Shown piece after piece: positions 18,051 through 28,395 of a stretch of DNA of 64,000 nucleotides (within the stretch, counting starts at the first letter, position 1; each line of letters opens with the position of its first letter). This stretch comes from Euryodendron excelsum (Eukaryota; Streptophyta; Magnoliopsida; Ericales; Pentaphylacaceae), in the NCBI GenBank assembly GCA_033060915.1, contig CM065384.1, positions 11,177,001 through 11,241,000 of the forward strand, given 5' to 3'. The notes under the pieces are model-generated. The model was not told where the DNA came from and did no database searches. It saw only the letters and a program-made list of their open reading frames with translations. Made by a program: the position numbers and the translations under genes.

Positions 18051-19551
18051 TTGGAGAGATTAGAGATTGAAATTGTTGCACCAGGGACTAATATGATACT
18101 TACCACCATGAGTGCCCAACCGGCATTGATAGATGTTGTGAAGCAACGGCAACCCGAAGACCCCTACTTGTGGAAGATCTATGAAAAGATGGGAACGAAT
18201 CTGAAGCTTGACTTCACCTTGCACGATGGAGCTTTAAAGTTCAGAAGCTGATTATGTGTTCCAAATATACCCGAAATCAGGAGGCAAGTTTTGGAAGAAG
18301 CCCACAACACAAAGTTTACTATGCATCCAGGGGGCACAAAGATGTATCAGGATTTGAAGCAGACATTTTGGTGGCCGGGAATGAAGAAGGAAATAGCTGA
18401 GTTCGTATCACGATGCCTACAATGCCAACAGATCAAGGTAGAACATCAAAGACCAGCGGGACCACTTCAACCCTTACTGATACCAGGATGGAAGTGGGAG
18501 TGTATCACCATGTACTTCGTTGTAGGATTATCGAGATCACCACAAAGTAGCGATGCCCTATGGGTTATCGTAGACCGCCTCACCAAATCTGCACATTTCT
18601 TATCGGTGAAGGCTATGTACTCTTTATCAAAGCATGCGACCCTTTACATTGCGGAGATTGTTCAATTACGCGGCACGCCAGTTTCAATAGTGTCTGATCG
18701 AGACCCGAGATTTGTGTCAAAATTTTGGAAGAGCTTGCAAAGGGCTTTGGGCACCGAGTTGAAGTTTAGCACGATTTTGCATCTACAAACAGATGGCCAA
18801 TTAGAAAGAACCATTCAGACCCTAGAAGACATGCTGCGGTTATATGTTCTCAACTTTCAGGGGAGTTGGGAGGGTCACCTACCAGTAGTGGAGTTCGCCT
18901 ACAATAACAGTTTTCATGCAAGCATCGGGATGGCACCTTATGAAGCACTTTACGGGAGGAAGTGTAGATCTCCAGCTTGTTGGACCGAAGTTGGTGAGAG
19001 AAAGATTCTTGGGCCAGAAATTGTGCAACTAACCATTGACAAGATCAAGATCATTCAACAACGACTACAAACTGCTCAAAGTTACTAAAAGAGTTATGCA
19101 GATATGCGAAGGCGGGACTTAGAGTTTAATGAAGGGAGCCACGTGTTCTTGAAGGTATCTCCTTCCAAGGGGATAAATCGCTTCAATAAGAAGGGAAAGC
19201 TTAGTCCAAGGTACATCGGACCGTTTGAAATTCTTGAACGGGTTTGGACCCGTTGCTTATCGTATTGCTCTTCCTTTGGAACTTTCACAAGTTCACAATG
19301 TTTTTCATGTTTCGATACTACGGAGGTACGTGCATGACCCGACGCATGTGATTGATCACTATCCCTTGGCTGTGAATGAAGATTTAAGCTACGTTAAGAG
19401 ACCGATTGAGATTCTTGATCACTGTGACCAAGTTCTTCGGAATAAGGTCATTCCTTGGGTACGAGTTTTATGGCAGAACCATACTTTGGAGGAATCTATT
19501 TGGGAACGTAAAGACAAGATCCGTGAGCGTTATCCCTTTTTGTTTGAATGA
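18051..19551 (+). pseudogene. Integrase with chromodomain-like tail, element G
   Basis: The N-terminal HHCC zinc finger is complete (HNTKFTMH, then CLQCQQ). In the catalytic core the first Asp block reads ITMYFVVGL, where the family has MDF, so Asp is Tyr. The second Asp (VSDRDPRF) and the Glu (GQLERTIQTLE) are kept. The GPF of the GPY/F motif lies at about 19220. A chromodomain-like C-terminus follows (RPIEILDH, then VIPWVRVLWQNH, ending YPFLFE before the stop at 19549). Breaks: TGA at 18249, TAA at 19086, and a frameshift near 19235-19250. The tail places it in the Tekay lineage, whose chromodomain is thought to steer insertion to heterochromatin. Confidence 0.92.
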
Positions 19552-19585
19552 TAGCTAGTATTAAGTTTGGGGACCAAACTTATTT

Positions 19586-19598
19586 AAGGGGGGAAGGA
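19586..19598 (+). other. Polypurine tract of element G
   Basis: AAGGGGGGAAGGA lies directly before the TGTGATATC start of the 3' LTR, in the position and composition expected for plus-strand DNA priming. Confidence 0.9.
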
Positions 19599-19781
19599 TG
19601 TGATATCCCAAACCTCTATTTAATTATATTAATGAGAATTTGTAGTGTATGTAATTTTTTAGTGTTAATTATTCCTTATTTTGGGTCAAAAAAGACCAAT
19701 GAGAGGTTGTGTTGTAACTTATGTTGGAGGTGTGAGACACATGGAATTATTTCCCATGTGTGTCTTCTTACAACACACACA

Positions 19782-19812
<31 letters not shown>

Positions 19813-20310
19813 AATCAGCAGAGAGAGGGAGAAAGAGAGAAAGGGGAAATTGAAGGAAGAAGGCTTGAAGAAAGGGATTGAAGCCATCGAAGACTTCACC
19901 AAGCTTGAAGAAAGTAACGTTTTATTTTTCTCTCTCTACAATTGTATATCTATTTATATATATGTGTCTATCTTGTGTGATTTTGTTGGGACTTTGTATG
20001 TATGTATATATATGAGTTAGATTTGTCTTGGGGGACTCCTTGAGTCCCAATTACTTTGAATTTGAGAGCTTGAAACTCAATATTGGAGGATTGGAGAGTT
20101 GGGGGTTAAAACCCCCAAATATGTAAAATGTTAGGGTTTTGATTTCTTCTTTAGATCCCTTTGTTTTGATTGTTCTTCCTTCCCTATTTTGAGTTATTAT
20201 CATCCTTGTGGGCTAATCTTTGAGCCCTATGAGTATTGGGAAGTTTTGGTTGTGTTTGGAGGAGTTTTGGTTGTGTTTTGGTTGAGCTTTGAGTGCTGCC
20301 CAGAACAGGG

Positions 20311-20340
20311 CGTTCGAACTCCCAATATGGAGTTCGAACG
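20311..20340. other. Perfect 12-bp inverted repeat in the Tekay LTR
   Basis: CGTTCGAACTCC (20311-20322) and GGAGTTCGAACG (20329-20340) pair perfectly around a 6-base loop. Weaker versions follow at about 20360-20390, and a 14-bp palindrome, GGAGTTCGAACTCC, lies at 20423-20436. In the 5' LTR the poly-G run ends inside the left arm of this hairpin. Confidence 0.85.
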
Positions 20341-21289
20341 GTGGGAAATAAGCCTGAGCGTTCAAACTCCCTTGGGGGGAGTTCAAACCCTCAAAGAAGG
20401 GGTTTTTCAAATTTTTTTTCTTGGAGTTCGAACTCCCAGTTCATTTTGCCTGGGCGTTCGAACTTCTTGTCAGCTCGGACACTGTTTAGTAAAACAGGCA
20501 TAACTTTCTCTAGATTACCCATGACCTATCAAAATAAAGGCCTTTAAGCTTATTTTCAAATGGAACTAGCCTTGGGTATGAACTCATCATTGAGAGGGGG
20601 TTGGGACTCGATGAAGGATTCGACATCCCGACTTTCATGTTCAAAACTCAACTTCAAGTTCATATTTTACATCGGGGCTTTGTCCTAGAGTTTAGCCTCA
20701 CTCTCCCGCTGTGAGAATGAAATGTTGTTGAGTCGGAGTCGAGGGGTTTATGTGCTTAGTCTCGACTGATGTGTTACTGCTTTGCTTTAAAGTCTTGTAT
20801 TGATGTTTCTTTGCTTCTACGTGCATTTGTGTAGGAGTACCTTGTTGTCACCCATTCTATCAGAGAGAGGTGAGTAACGTTATGCCATGAGTAAAACTCT
20901 AGTATTTTCTAAATGTTTTAAGCTCACCTCTATAACATAAATGTTTTCCATACATTTCAATGCATCAATGCTACGTTCAATTACAAATGTCATATTTCAA
21001 ATGCATGCAAGCTATATTATGTTATGAATGGAAACTATGGACTATAATGTTTAAATGAAATAGATGCTAAGTTTTCAATGTATGGTTCCAACTCGGGTCT
21101 TCTCGTGGCAAGACTTTAATCTAGCCCGATAGTCCTACGATAGGGGACGGGAAATAAACTATCTATGTTAGGAGACGTCCCTAGCCTAAAGAGCTTTAGC
21201 GTAACCTATATGGTTACTATAGAGCCTAGCTCATATACCGAGTTGTAGCACCCTTATATTTTGAACCGAGAACCATGATATGTTCACAT

Positions 21290-21294
21290 GTTTT
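21290..21294. repeat. Target-site duplication GTTTT flanking the solo LTR
   Basis: GTTTT occurs at 21290-21294 and again at 27059-27063. The undisturbed 5' LTR has a single copy in the same context (CATGTTTTACGACAAG, about 15169). Confidence 0.95.
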
Positions 21295-24200
21295 TGTCGC
21301 GCCCAGATTTTTCGCACTCGAGGAATACTCACACAAGTGGGAAAAATGTTGTACTCTCTCGTTAGAACTCACCCTCCTAAAAGAATGAGTGCGACTAGGT
21401 TTGAATTGAAAACAGGCTTGAATAAAGGGCTTTTTGAAAAAGATTCGGAGTCGCCACCTAACTTGATTAAGGTGAGTTAGGTCACCTAAAAACTAAGCAC
21501 AATCCGAAGACTACACTTAGGGTTTTTGAAAAACGATTTTGAAAATATCTCCTCAAGAGAGGGTTTTTAAGAAAAACAGGTTGTTTGGCAACCTTTGGAA
21601 AACATTTAGCCCTTTTTAGAAAAATAACTCATTTTGGTCTTTGAAATCAGTGATCTAGGTTCGGAGGTTGGTTACGTGTAGTGAAGACACACTAAGCTAT
21701 CACCCTACCCCGCCCTTTCGGTACCTACATGTCAATCTACCCTAGATTCACCTATGAGAGTCTTTAATTAACATATGTTCAACCCTATTCACTTTAGAAA
21801 AAACAATGTTTGAAAAGAAACATGATGCATGATATGCAAGTGCAAGATGAAAGAATTGGAAAATAGAAATTGATTTGAAAAGAAATTGATTAGATTTGAA
21901 AATAGATTTGAAAAGATGGAATTGAAATTGGAGACTTTGAAAACTTGGAAATAGGAATTTGAAAATAGAAATTTTGAAATTGAATTTTGAAAATTGATTG
22001 GAACTTGAAATTTGGAAAGATTTTGGAAACCACACCCATGAGGGTAGAATTGAAAGTTTGAAAAAGTATTGTGACCGCACCTATGAAGGTTGCCTACGTA
22101 TCCCTTTGGGGGAATCAGGTCAGTCGTAGTTCGGACCGGAGTCCGATTGAAAATAGATTGATTTGAAGAAAGAGATTGGATTGGAAGATAGAGATTGAAT
22201 TGAAATTTGAATTTGATTTGAGATTAGAAGAGGAGATTGGAAATTGAAATTGAGAAGATTGGACTTTGATCTGAAAAGATAGATTTTGGAAAGACTTGGT
22301 TTTGGAAAAATGGAGGTTTAGGAAACCTAGACTTAGGAAAAGCTTGACTCGACTTGGAAGGTTTAGGAGATTAGGAAAGGTTGGATTTAGGAAATATTTG
22401 AATTAGGAAATGTTCGATTTAGGAAAGTGTCATTTTTGGAAGCTTTCGAAATTAGGAAAGTTTTCATTTTAGGAAAGTTTTGAAATTAGGAAAGTTTTAT
22501 TTTTTGGAAGGTTTGGAATTTAAGAAAGTTTGTAAATTGGAAAGTTTTGAAAATTGGAAAGTTTGAAATTTAGAAAGTTTTGAAATAGGAAAGTATTGAA
22601 TATAGAAATGTTTTGAATTAAGAAAAGTTTAGTTTGAGAAAGGTTTAGAATTTGGAAAGTTTCAAATTAAGAAAGTTTTGAATTTTGGAATGTTTGAAAA
22701 AGGGAAGTTTTGAATTTGGAAAGTTTTGAAAACAAGGAAGTTTTGAAAATAAGAAAGTTTTGTTTTAGGAAAGGTTCGAAAAAGGAAAGTTTTCAACTTA
22801 GGAAGTGTTTGAATTAAAAAAGTTTCAACTTAAGAAAAACTTAAGAAAGTCTTAAATTAAGAAAGTTTTGAGTTTAGAAAAGTCTTAGATTTGGAAAGAT
22901 TTGAAGTTTAAGAGAGTTTAGAATTTAGAAAGTTTTAGGTTTAGAAAGATTCAACTTAAGAAAGTTTCAAATTTAGAAAGTTTTGAATTTAGGAAGCTTA
23001 GAATGTTAGAAAGATTTGAAATTTAGAAAGTTTAGGATTTAGAAAGTTTTAGAGTTTGAATTTTAGAAAGTCTTGAAATTAGGAAATGTTTGAATTTAGG
23101 AAAGGTTTGAAAGCTTATATTTGAAAAGTTAAGATTTGAAAAGAGGGTAGAATTAGGAAAGGGTTGGATTAGGAAAGATTTTTATGTTCAAGTTTTGGAA
23201 AGTTAAGGTTTAGGAAAGTGGAAGTTTAGGAAAGATTTGGATTTTGAAATTTAAGGAAAGATTTAAAGTTTAAGTTTAGGAAACTTATGGTTTAGGAAGG
23301 AATTGAATTAAGAAAGGTTTGGATTAGGAAGGGATTGGATTTGGTTTCTAAAAACAAGGGTTTGATTTTGTTTCCAAAAATGGAGGATAGGATCTAGTTT
23401 CCTAAACGGGGAGATTGGATTTGGTTTCCTAAAGCAAAGGTTTGATTTTGTTTCCTAAAGGGAATATTTGATTTGGTTTCCTAAAGGGAAAATAGGATTT
23501 GGCAAGAGTTTGAAAAGGGAGATTCTAGAAACCCTAGATTTGAAAAACCATAGTTTTGACGTAGAAAATAGGTTTTGGAAACATGTATAGTTTGGATATA
23601 GAAAACAAAAGATTTTGGAAATTTAGGTTTAGGGCAAAGTTCGAAAATCATGTTTTTGGAAAGAAAACTAGGGTTTCCTAATTGTGGGCTCTAAGGCTTG
23701 ACTTGGGCTCTAAGAAAAGAGTTTTTTTTTTTTTGGAAAGTGAGTTTTTGAAAACGAAAGTTTTCTAGAAGGGAATCCTAGGAAGGAGTTTTTGGAAAGT
23801 GAATTTGGAAAGAGAGTTTTTGGAAAAAAGATTTTAAAGAGAAGGAGTTTTGGAAAGTGTGTTTTTGGAAACGTAGATTTTGGAAGGTAGATCCTAGGGG
23901 GGAATTTCTAGAAGGGAGATTTTGGAAAGAGAGTTTTTGGAAAGATTTTTGGGGAACGTTTTTAGAGAGTGGATTTTGGGGAAAGGAGTTTGGAAAGGAG
24001 TTGAAAAAGAGAGTTTTGAAAAATAGATTTTTGGAAAGGAGTTTTTGAAAACAATTTTGAAGAGGAGGAGTTTTAGGAAAATATGTTGGAAAAGAGATTT
24101 TTAGGAGGAAGGAATTTTTGAAAAGAGAGTTTTTTGGAAAGTATGAAAACATCTCACTTTCCTAAAGCGATTCTAGCCATCAGAGGACTAGAACCACTTT

Positions 24201-25023
24201 TAAGAAAGTGGTTTTAAAAACAAGGTTTGAAAATATAGACCAAAAGGCCACTTTAATATAATACTTTCCTAAAGCAACCCTAGCCATGGAAAGGCTAGAA
24301 TCACCCTAAGATTGTGGTTTTGAAAACAAGTTTTTGAAAAAGATATTTTGATGCAATTTTGAAAACAAGTTTGAAAACGCTTTGAAAAACAACTTTGAAA
24401 ACGAGTTTTGAAAGATGCAAGGCTATGATATGCACAATGCAATTTGGGGTCGTGAACATACAAGGTTAAGGCTTCACCACATAATCAAGGGGGCCAGATC
24501 CACGTGGTCTTTGGTTAGACTAGAAGAAAGCCCCCAACACGGTGACTCTCCCATAGTCCAATCCTACACATGGACCGGGAATCCCCTTGTTTCAAACATG
24601 CAAAGAAAGGGGGGGAAAGAGATGGGGGATTAACATAGAGAAAACCCAAGTGGGTTGGAGAGAGAAGAGAGAGGGGGGAAGTGCAGAAAATTAAAGAGAA
24701 AGCCTACCTTGTTTCTTGTTTATTTTGCGCGCCGTGCAGTCTTCGGTCTTCGGTCTTCGGTCTTGAACTTCTTCTTCAACCTTCAAGGATTGTCCTCAAG
24801 CTTTAGATGGCAGCTCTTCAAGTCTTCCAAGGATGGTTGAAGGTTAGGGTATGAGTGTATGAGGGAGTGTATGAGTGTATAGGAGGCTAGGGTTTGTGTA
24901 TAGTGGCTAGGGTTTAGAAAACCTAAGGAGGCTAGGGTTTTGGAGGTGCTCGAGCTCTGTATATTGAAATATAGGATTCTTAGGTTAAGTTTGCAGACCC
25001 CTTTCACGTTGATCGATGCTCTG

Positions 25024-25031
25024 TATTTATA
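25024..25031 (-). promoter_or_regulatory. Putative TATA box
   Basis: TATAAATA on the minus strand. In the inferred sense direction, three GC-rich palindromes lie about 15-120 bp upstream of it. Confidence 0.5.
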
Positions 25032-25044
25032 GAAGTTGGACAAG

Positions 25045-25145
25045 CCTGGCGCCTGTTGCAGTGGCGCCAGGGCAAAATTTATACTAGCGCCACTAGGAGT
25101 GGCGCCATGCCATTTTTTGGCTTGGCGCCACTGCTAGTGGCGCCA
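25045..25145. other. Triplet of GGCGCC inverted repeats
   Basis: Three perfect hairpins lie in 100 bp: CCTGGCGCC/GGCGCCAGG (25045-25071), GCGCCACT/AGTGGCGC (25087-25105, 3-base loop) and TGGCGCCACT/AGTGGCGCCA (25123-25145, 3-base loop). Versions of the same triplet occur at about 8499-8600 and 42041-42140. Confidence 0.85.
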
Positions 25146-25588
25146 GCCATTTAGGAAACAATTAAGGTCGGCAAGCAACGTATCTTTGACTAGATTTGGG
25201 CGCCTGTACTAGTGACTACCATGTAAACTTTAGCCTGGCTTCATTAGGAGCGACTCCGAAAAGTCCGGGAATGATTTGAAGGAGCCGGGAGTGACCCGGA
25301 AGGCCGGAAAGGAGCAGGAACACTTAAAATAGTGTCCTGGAGGTATTTGACTTGAAAAGTGAGGATTGGATGTGTCGGAAAGGTTGACCGAGCCTTTAGG
25401 GGCAAAACGGTCAATCGGACCGGAAAACTGCCGGGACAGACTTAAACTGTCCCGGAAGAAGACTTGGGTTCTGGAAACATTATTTAGAACGTTCCCAGAG
25501 GTTGCCAGTTTGATTCCCAGGGCCGGCGTGGTCGGAAATGGAGACCGGCCCACCAGGGGCAAAACGGTCATTTTGTACCGGGTTTGCC

Positions 25589-25985
25589 GGAACTGACTCG
25601 GAATGGTCCGGAAAGGTAAAGGAAGGTTGAGAACACTATAAAAAGTATTCTCAGGACATTACCGGTTTGATACCCAGAGCCGGTGTGGTTGAAGAAGGAG
25701 ACCGGCCCTCTAGGGGCAAAACGGTCATTTTGCACCGGGTTGGCCGGAACTGACTCTGGATGGTCCGGAAAGGTAACGGAAGGTCGAGAACACTATATAA
25801 AGTATTCTCGGGACATTACCGGTTTGATACCCAGAGCCGGTGTGGTTGAAGAAGGAGACCGGCCCTCTAGGGGCAAAACGGTCCTTTTGTACCGGGTTGG
25901 CCGGAACTGATTCGGAATGATCCGGAAAGAGAAGGGAAGGTTGAGAATACTATAAAAAGTATTCTCAGAAGGTTACCGGTTTGAT
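25589..25985. repeat. Tandem repeat, unit about 157 bp
   Basis: The unit starts GGAACTGACTCGGAATGGTCC at 25589, 25745 and 25903, and includes ACTATAAAAAGTATTCTC and a CAAAACGGTCATTTTG-like palindrome. Other LTR copies have fewer units, so this copy expanded. Confidence 0.85.
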
Positions 25986-26133
25986 ACCCAGAGCCGGTGT
26001 GGTTCCCGGGGCGTTCGGATGCCTAGGGGCAAAATGGTCATCTTGACCGAAAAGTCTCGGAAAAAGTCCTAAGGGTAGTCTGGTCATTTTTCACCGAAGT
26101 GGGCTAACAGCCACTGGTGTTGACCTAGGTTTT

Positions 26134-26560
26134 GAGTGTTTCCGCCACTCAAACGGTGTGAGTATTTTCGCTACTCGGACGGGGTTGAGTATTTCCGCTA
26201 CTCGGACGGGGTTGATGATTTGTGAGTATTTCCGCTACTCGGACGGGGTTGATGATTTGTGAGTATTTCCGCTACTCGGACGGGATTGAGTATTTCCGCT
26301 ACTCAGACGGGATTGATGATTTGGGAGTATTTCTGCTACTCTAACAGTGGAGTATCTCCGCTACTCTAACGGCTCTGTGAGTATTTTCGCTACTCGGACG
26401 GGGTTGAGTATTTCCGCTACTCGGACGGGGTTGATAATTTGTGAGTATTTCCGCTACTCGGACGGGGTTGATGATTTGTGAGTATTTCCGCTACTCGGAC
26501 GGGATTGAGTATTTCCGCTACTCTAACAGTTGTGTGAGTAGTTTTGCTACTCGGACCGTC
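26134..26560. repeat. Array of GAGTA-loop-TACTC hairpin units
   Basis: About 14 units of 27-37 bp each hold GAGTA, a 7-base TTTCCGC-like loop, and TACTC. The arms are reverse complements. A further set at 26714-26800 has GAGTG with CACTC instead, so both arms change together. Confidence 0.88.
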
Positions 26561-26561
26561 T

Positions 26562-26710
26562 CGAGGAATAAACTGTCTCGAGAGAGGGATTGGAAAGGGG
26601 TCTTATCGTCTCCGAAGAGACGTGCCTGGATTGGAACCGTCTCGAGGAATAAATTGTCTCGAGAGAGGGATTGGAAAGGGGTCTTACCGACTCCGAAGAG
26701 ACGTGCCTGG
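26562..26710 (-). repeat. Two 81-bp units with TCTCGAG and CGTCTC hairpins
   Basis: Each unit pairs CTCGAGA-like arms around an AT-rich loop. A second hairpin follows: at 26607-26622 the sense strand reads CGTCTC-TTCG-GAGACG, the cUUCGg tetraloop arrangement. A third unit begins near 26820. The expanded form of the array is at 40901-41410. Confidence 0.8.
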
Positions 26711-27063
26711 GTTTTGAGTGTTTCCGCCACTCTGACGGTTTTGTGAGTGTTTCCGCCACTCTAACGGTTTTGTGAGTGTTTCCGTCACTCTGACGGTTTT
26801 GTGAGTGTTTTACTACTCGGACCGTCTCGAGGAATAAACTGTCTCGAGAGAGGGATTGGAATTGGAATAAGAAAGGATAATGCCCCTAAGGGCATTTTGG
26901 TCATTTTGCCTCTATTTGGGCCTGACAGGCCCGCGAAGCGATGGAAAGACGGAATTTGGACTAGAGGATTGGATTCGATTGGAATATGTCCATAATGACT
27001 TGAAAACAAGTCTAGACGGAGTGTAAACTGCCGAGCGGTAAAAAATGGGGTGCTTACAGTTTT

Positions 27064-27700
27064 ACAACAAGTTATGAAATGTTATATCAAGAATAATGTT
27101 ATGTTGCATCTCTTCTCATGATATTATGTTTTGAAATGTTGAAACGTTTCAAATGATGTTTATGTTACCTACGAGTTCCAAGCCTAAGCTTTAAATGTTC
27201 AAAAGCTCATTTCCTTATGCATAACTGATTATCGATCCTTGTACGTTGGATATAATTGCCAGTCCATGATATTTTCTCCCTCATGCATCATTGTTATTCA
27301 CTAAGCATTAGCTTACGATTTCTCAAATGATTTTCAGATAGCCAATCCGAGAGGCCCTAGAGTGAGGCCATATGTGGATTTGAGCTACGGCCCACGAGCC
27401 TATGTTTTGTATAATGTTTGAGGGCTGGACCCAATGTTTTGTAATGATATATTGCTATAACTTTTGTAGACCTTGATTTGGTCCTTATGTATGTTATGTT
27501 TGGGATTAGGCACAGCTCTACCATGTATGACACAGATTATGTTTTCAAGTTATTAAAAGTTCTATTTTCCGCAATTATGTATCATTATAAATAATTATGC
27601 ACAGGTGATCAACCAATTTATGTAATGCGGCCTTAGGTAACCTTGCTACTGGCCGGTCATGTACCCTAAATCCATATAGGCCAGGTTATAGGGCGTGACA
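27064..27700 (+). repeat. 3' LTR of element G, second fragment
   Basis: It continues the Tekay LTR after the solo LTR and matches about 15178-15814, ending GGGCGTGACA. The AGCAT duplication follows. Confidence 0.92.
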
Positions 27701-27705
27701 AGCAT
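27701..27705. repeat. Target-site duplication AGCAT (right) of element G
   Basis: Identical to 4778-4782. Confidence 0.9.
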
Positions 27706-28395
27706 TTACCTTTAGTAGAATAAGCACATAATAATATTTATTAGGTAAGTATAGGGATAGTTCCATACGAGGAACTATATCGACCTTATAGGTCACGTAA
27801 CTGTTGATTGTATGGACTATACATTCTTCCGGATAAAACTGAAAAGCTTAAACTTATTTGTGAACTTTTGTGTTATTTAAAGTCAATGAAGGAATTATGC
27901 TGATCATTAGAGATGGCCTTTGGAGTTTAATGTAGGCAATTGAGAATTTTGAATGTTACACCTCATAAAAGGATTGTTCGATTCACAAAGCAAAGAAAGC
28001 CAGTGCCAAAGTTTATTAAACTGTTTGAGATTTTACGTTAGGTAGGAGAGGTGGGCTATCATCTAGATCCTATCACTATGAGTGACTTAACTCCGTGAAG
28101 TGTTTCACGTGTCGATGCTTTGTCAGCATATTCCTGACCCAACTCATGTGATTAAGTAAAAAGATATCCAGCTACAAAAAGATGGGAGTTACAATGAGAA
28201 GCCATTACAAATCTCATATCCTCAAGATCGAGTCTCACTAAGCAAAGTCATATTGATAGTTAAAGTATTATGGGAATACCGCAGAGTAAAGATACTTTGA
28301 AATTAGATTTTGAAATGGGAACTAAACACCCAGAGTTGTTCCAATAGCAAAAATGTACAAGTTTCGAGGGCGAAACTTTTCTTTAGGGGATTAGG
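27706..28395 (+). pseudogene. Old Tekay-type integrase (T0), right half
   Basis: It resumes the integrase interrupted at 4782: LPLVE, then a decayed NNSYHASIGMAPYEALYG-like stretch (27720-27790). The C-terminal domain follows (RFTKQRKPVPKFIKLFEIL at about 27980, VGEVGYHLDP), and then a chromodomain-like tail (SYPQDRVSLSK, VKVLWEYRRVK, HPELF) ending near 28345. A short polypurine-like stretch TTTAGGGGATTAGG (28382-28395) precedes the LTR. Many stops and frameshifts are present. Divergence from element G's integrase shows it is much older. Confidence 0.82.

Larger units (their letters stand above)
19599..21294 (+). repeat. 3' LTR of element G, first fragment
   Basis: It starts TGTGATATCCC and carries the CA-repeat tract (19777-19813), a GA-rich block (about 19815-19880), a TATATA-rich stretch (19945-20010) that could hold the promoter, and the TTCGAA palindrome cluster (20311-20470). 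It is interrupted at 21294 by an Ogre-type solo LTR. Relative to the 5' LTR it lacks about 215 bp near 20510. Confidence 0.92.
21295..27058 (-). mobile_element. Ogre-type giant solo LTR, complete (5,764 bp)
   Basis: It runs from TGTCGCGCCCAG to GGGGTGCTTACA with 5-bp target duplications and no internal coding region, the structure of a solo LTR left after recombination between LTRs. Plus-strand order: GAGTCGCCACC block, purine-rich repeats (21830-24150), CCACGTGG block (about 24500), TATA box, three GGCGCC palindromes, a 157-bp tandem repeat (25589-25985), a hairpin array (26134-26560), TCTCGAG/CGTCTC modules, and the terminal GCCGAGCGG block. It is the longest copy here because its arrays are expanded. 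Minus sense is inferred from element C. Confidence 0.92.

Noticed and set aside
23778..24152. Open frames rich in Phe, Leu, Lys and Ser in the purine-rich LTR blocks (also 43249-43452, 44667-45075, 55469-55711)
   Set aside because: Low-complexity AGGAAAG/CTTTCC repeats seldom form stop codons in some frames. The frames are not conserved between LTR copies.
26134..26560. A CRISPR-like array
   Set aside because: Units are contiguous and their spacers are near-identical. The context is a plant LTR.
26441..26746. A repeat protein over the hairpin array
   Set aside because: Units of 27-37 bp shift the frame, and the other LTR copies do not keep it open.
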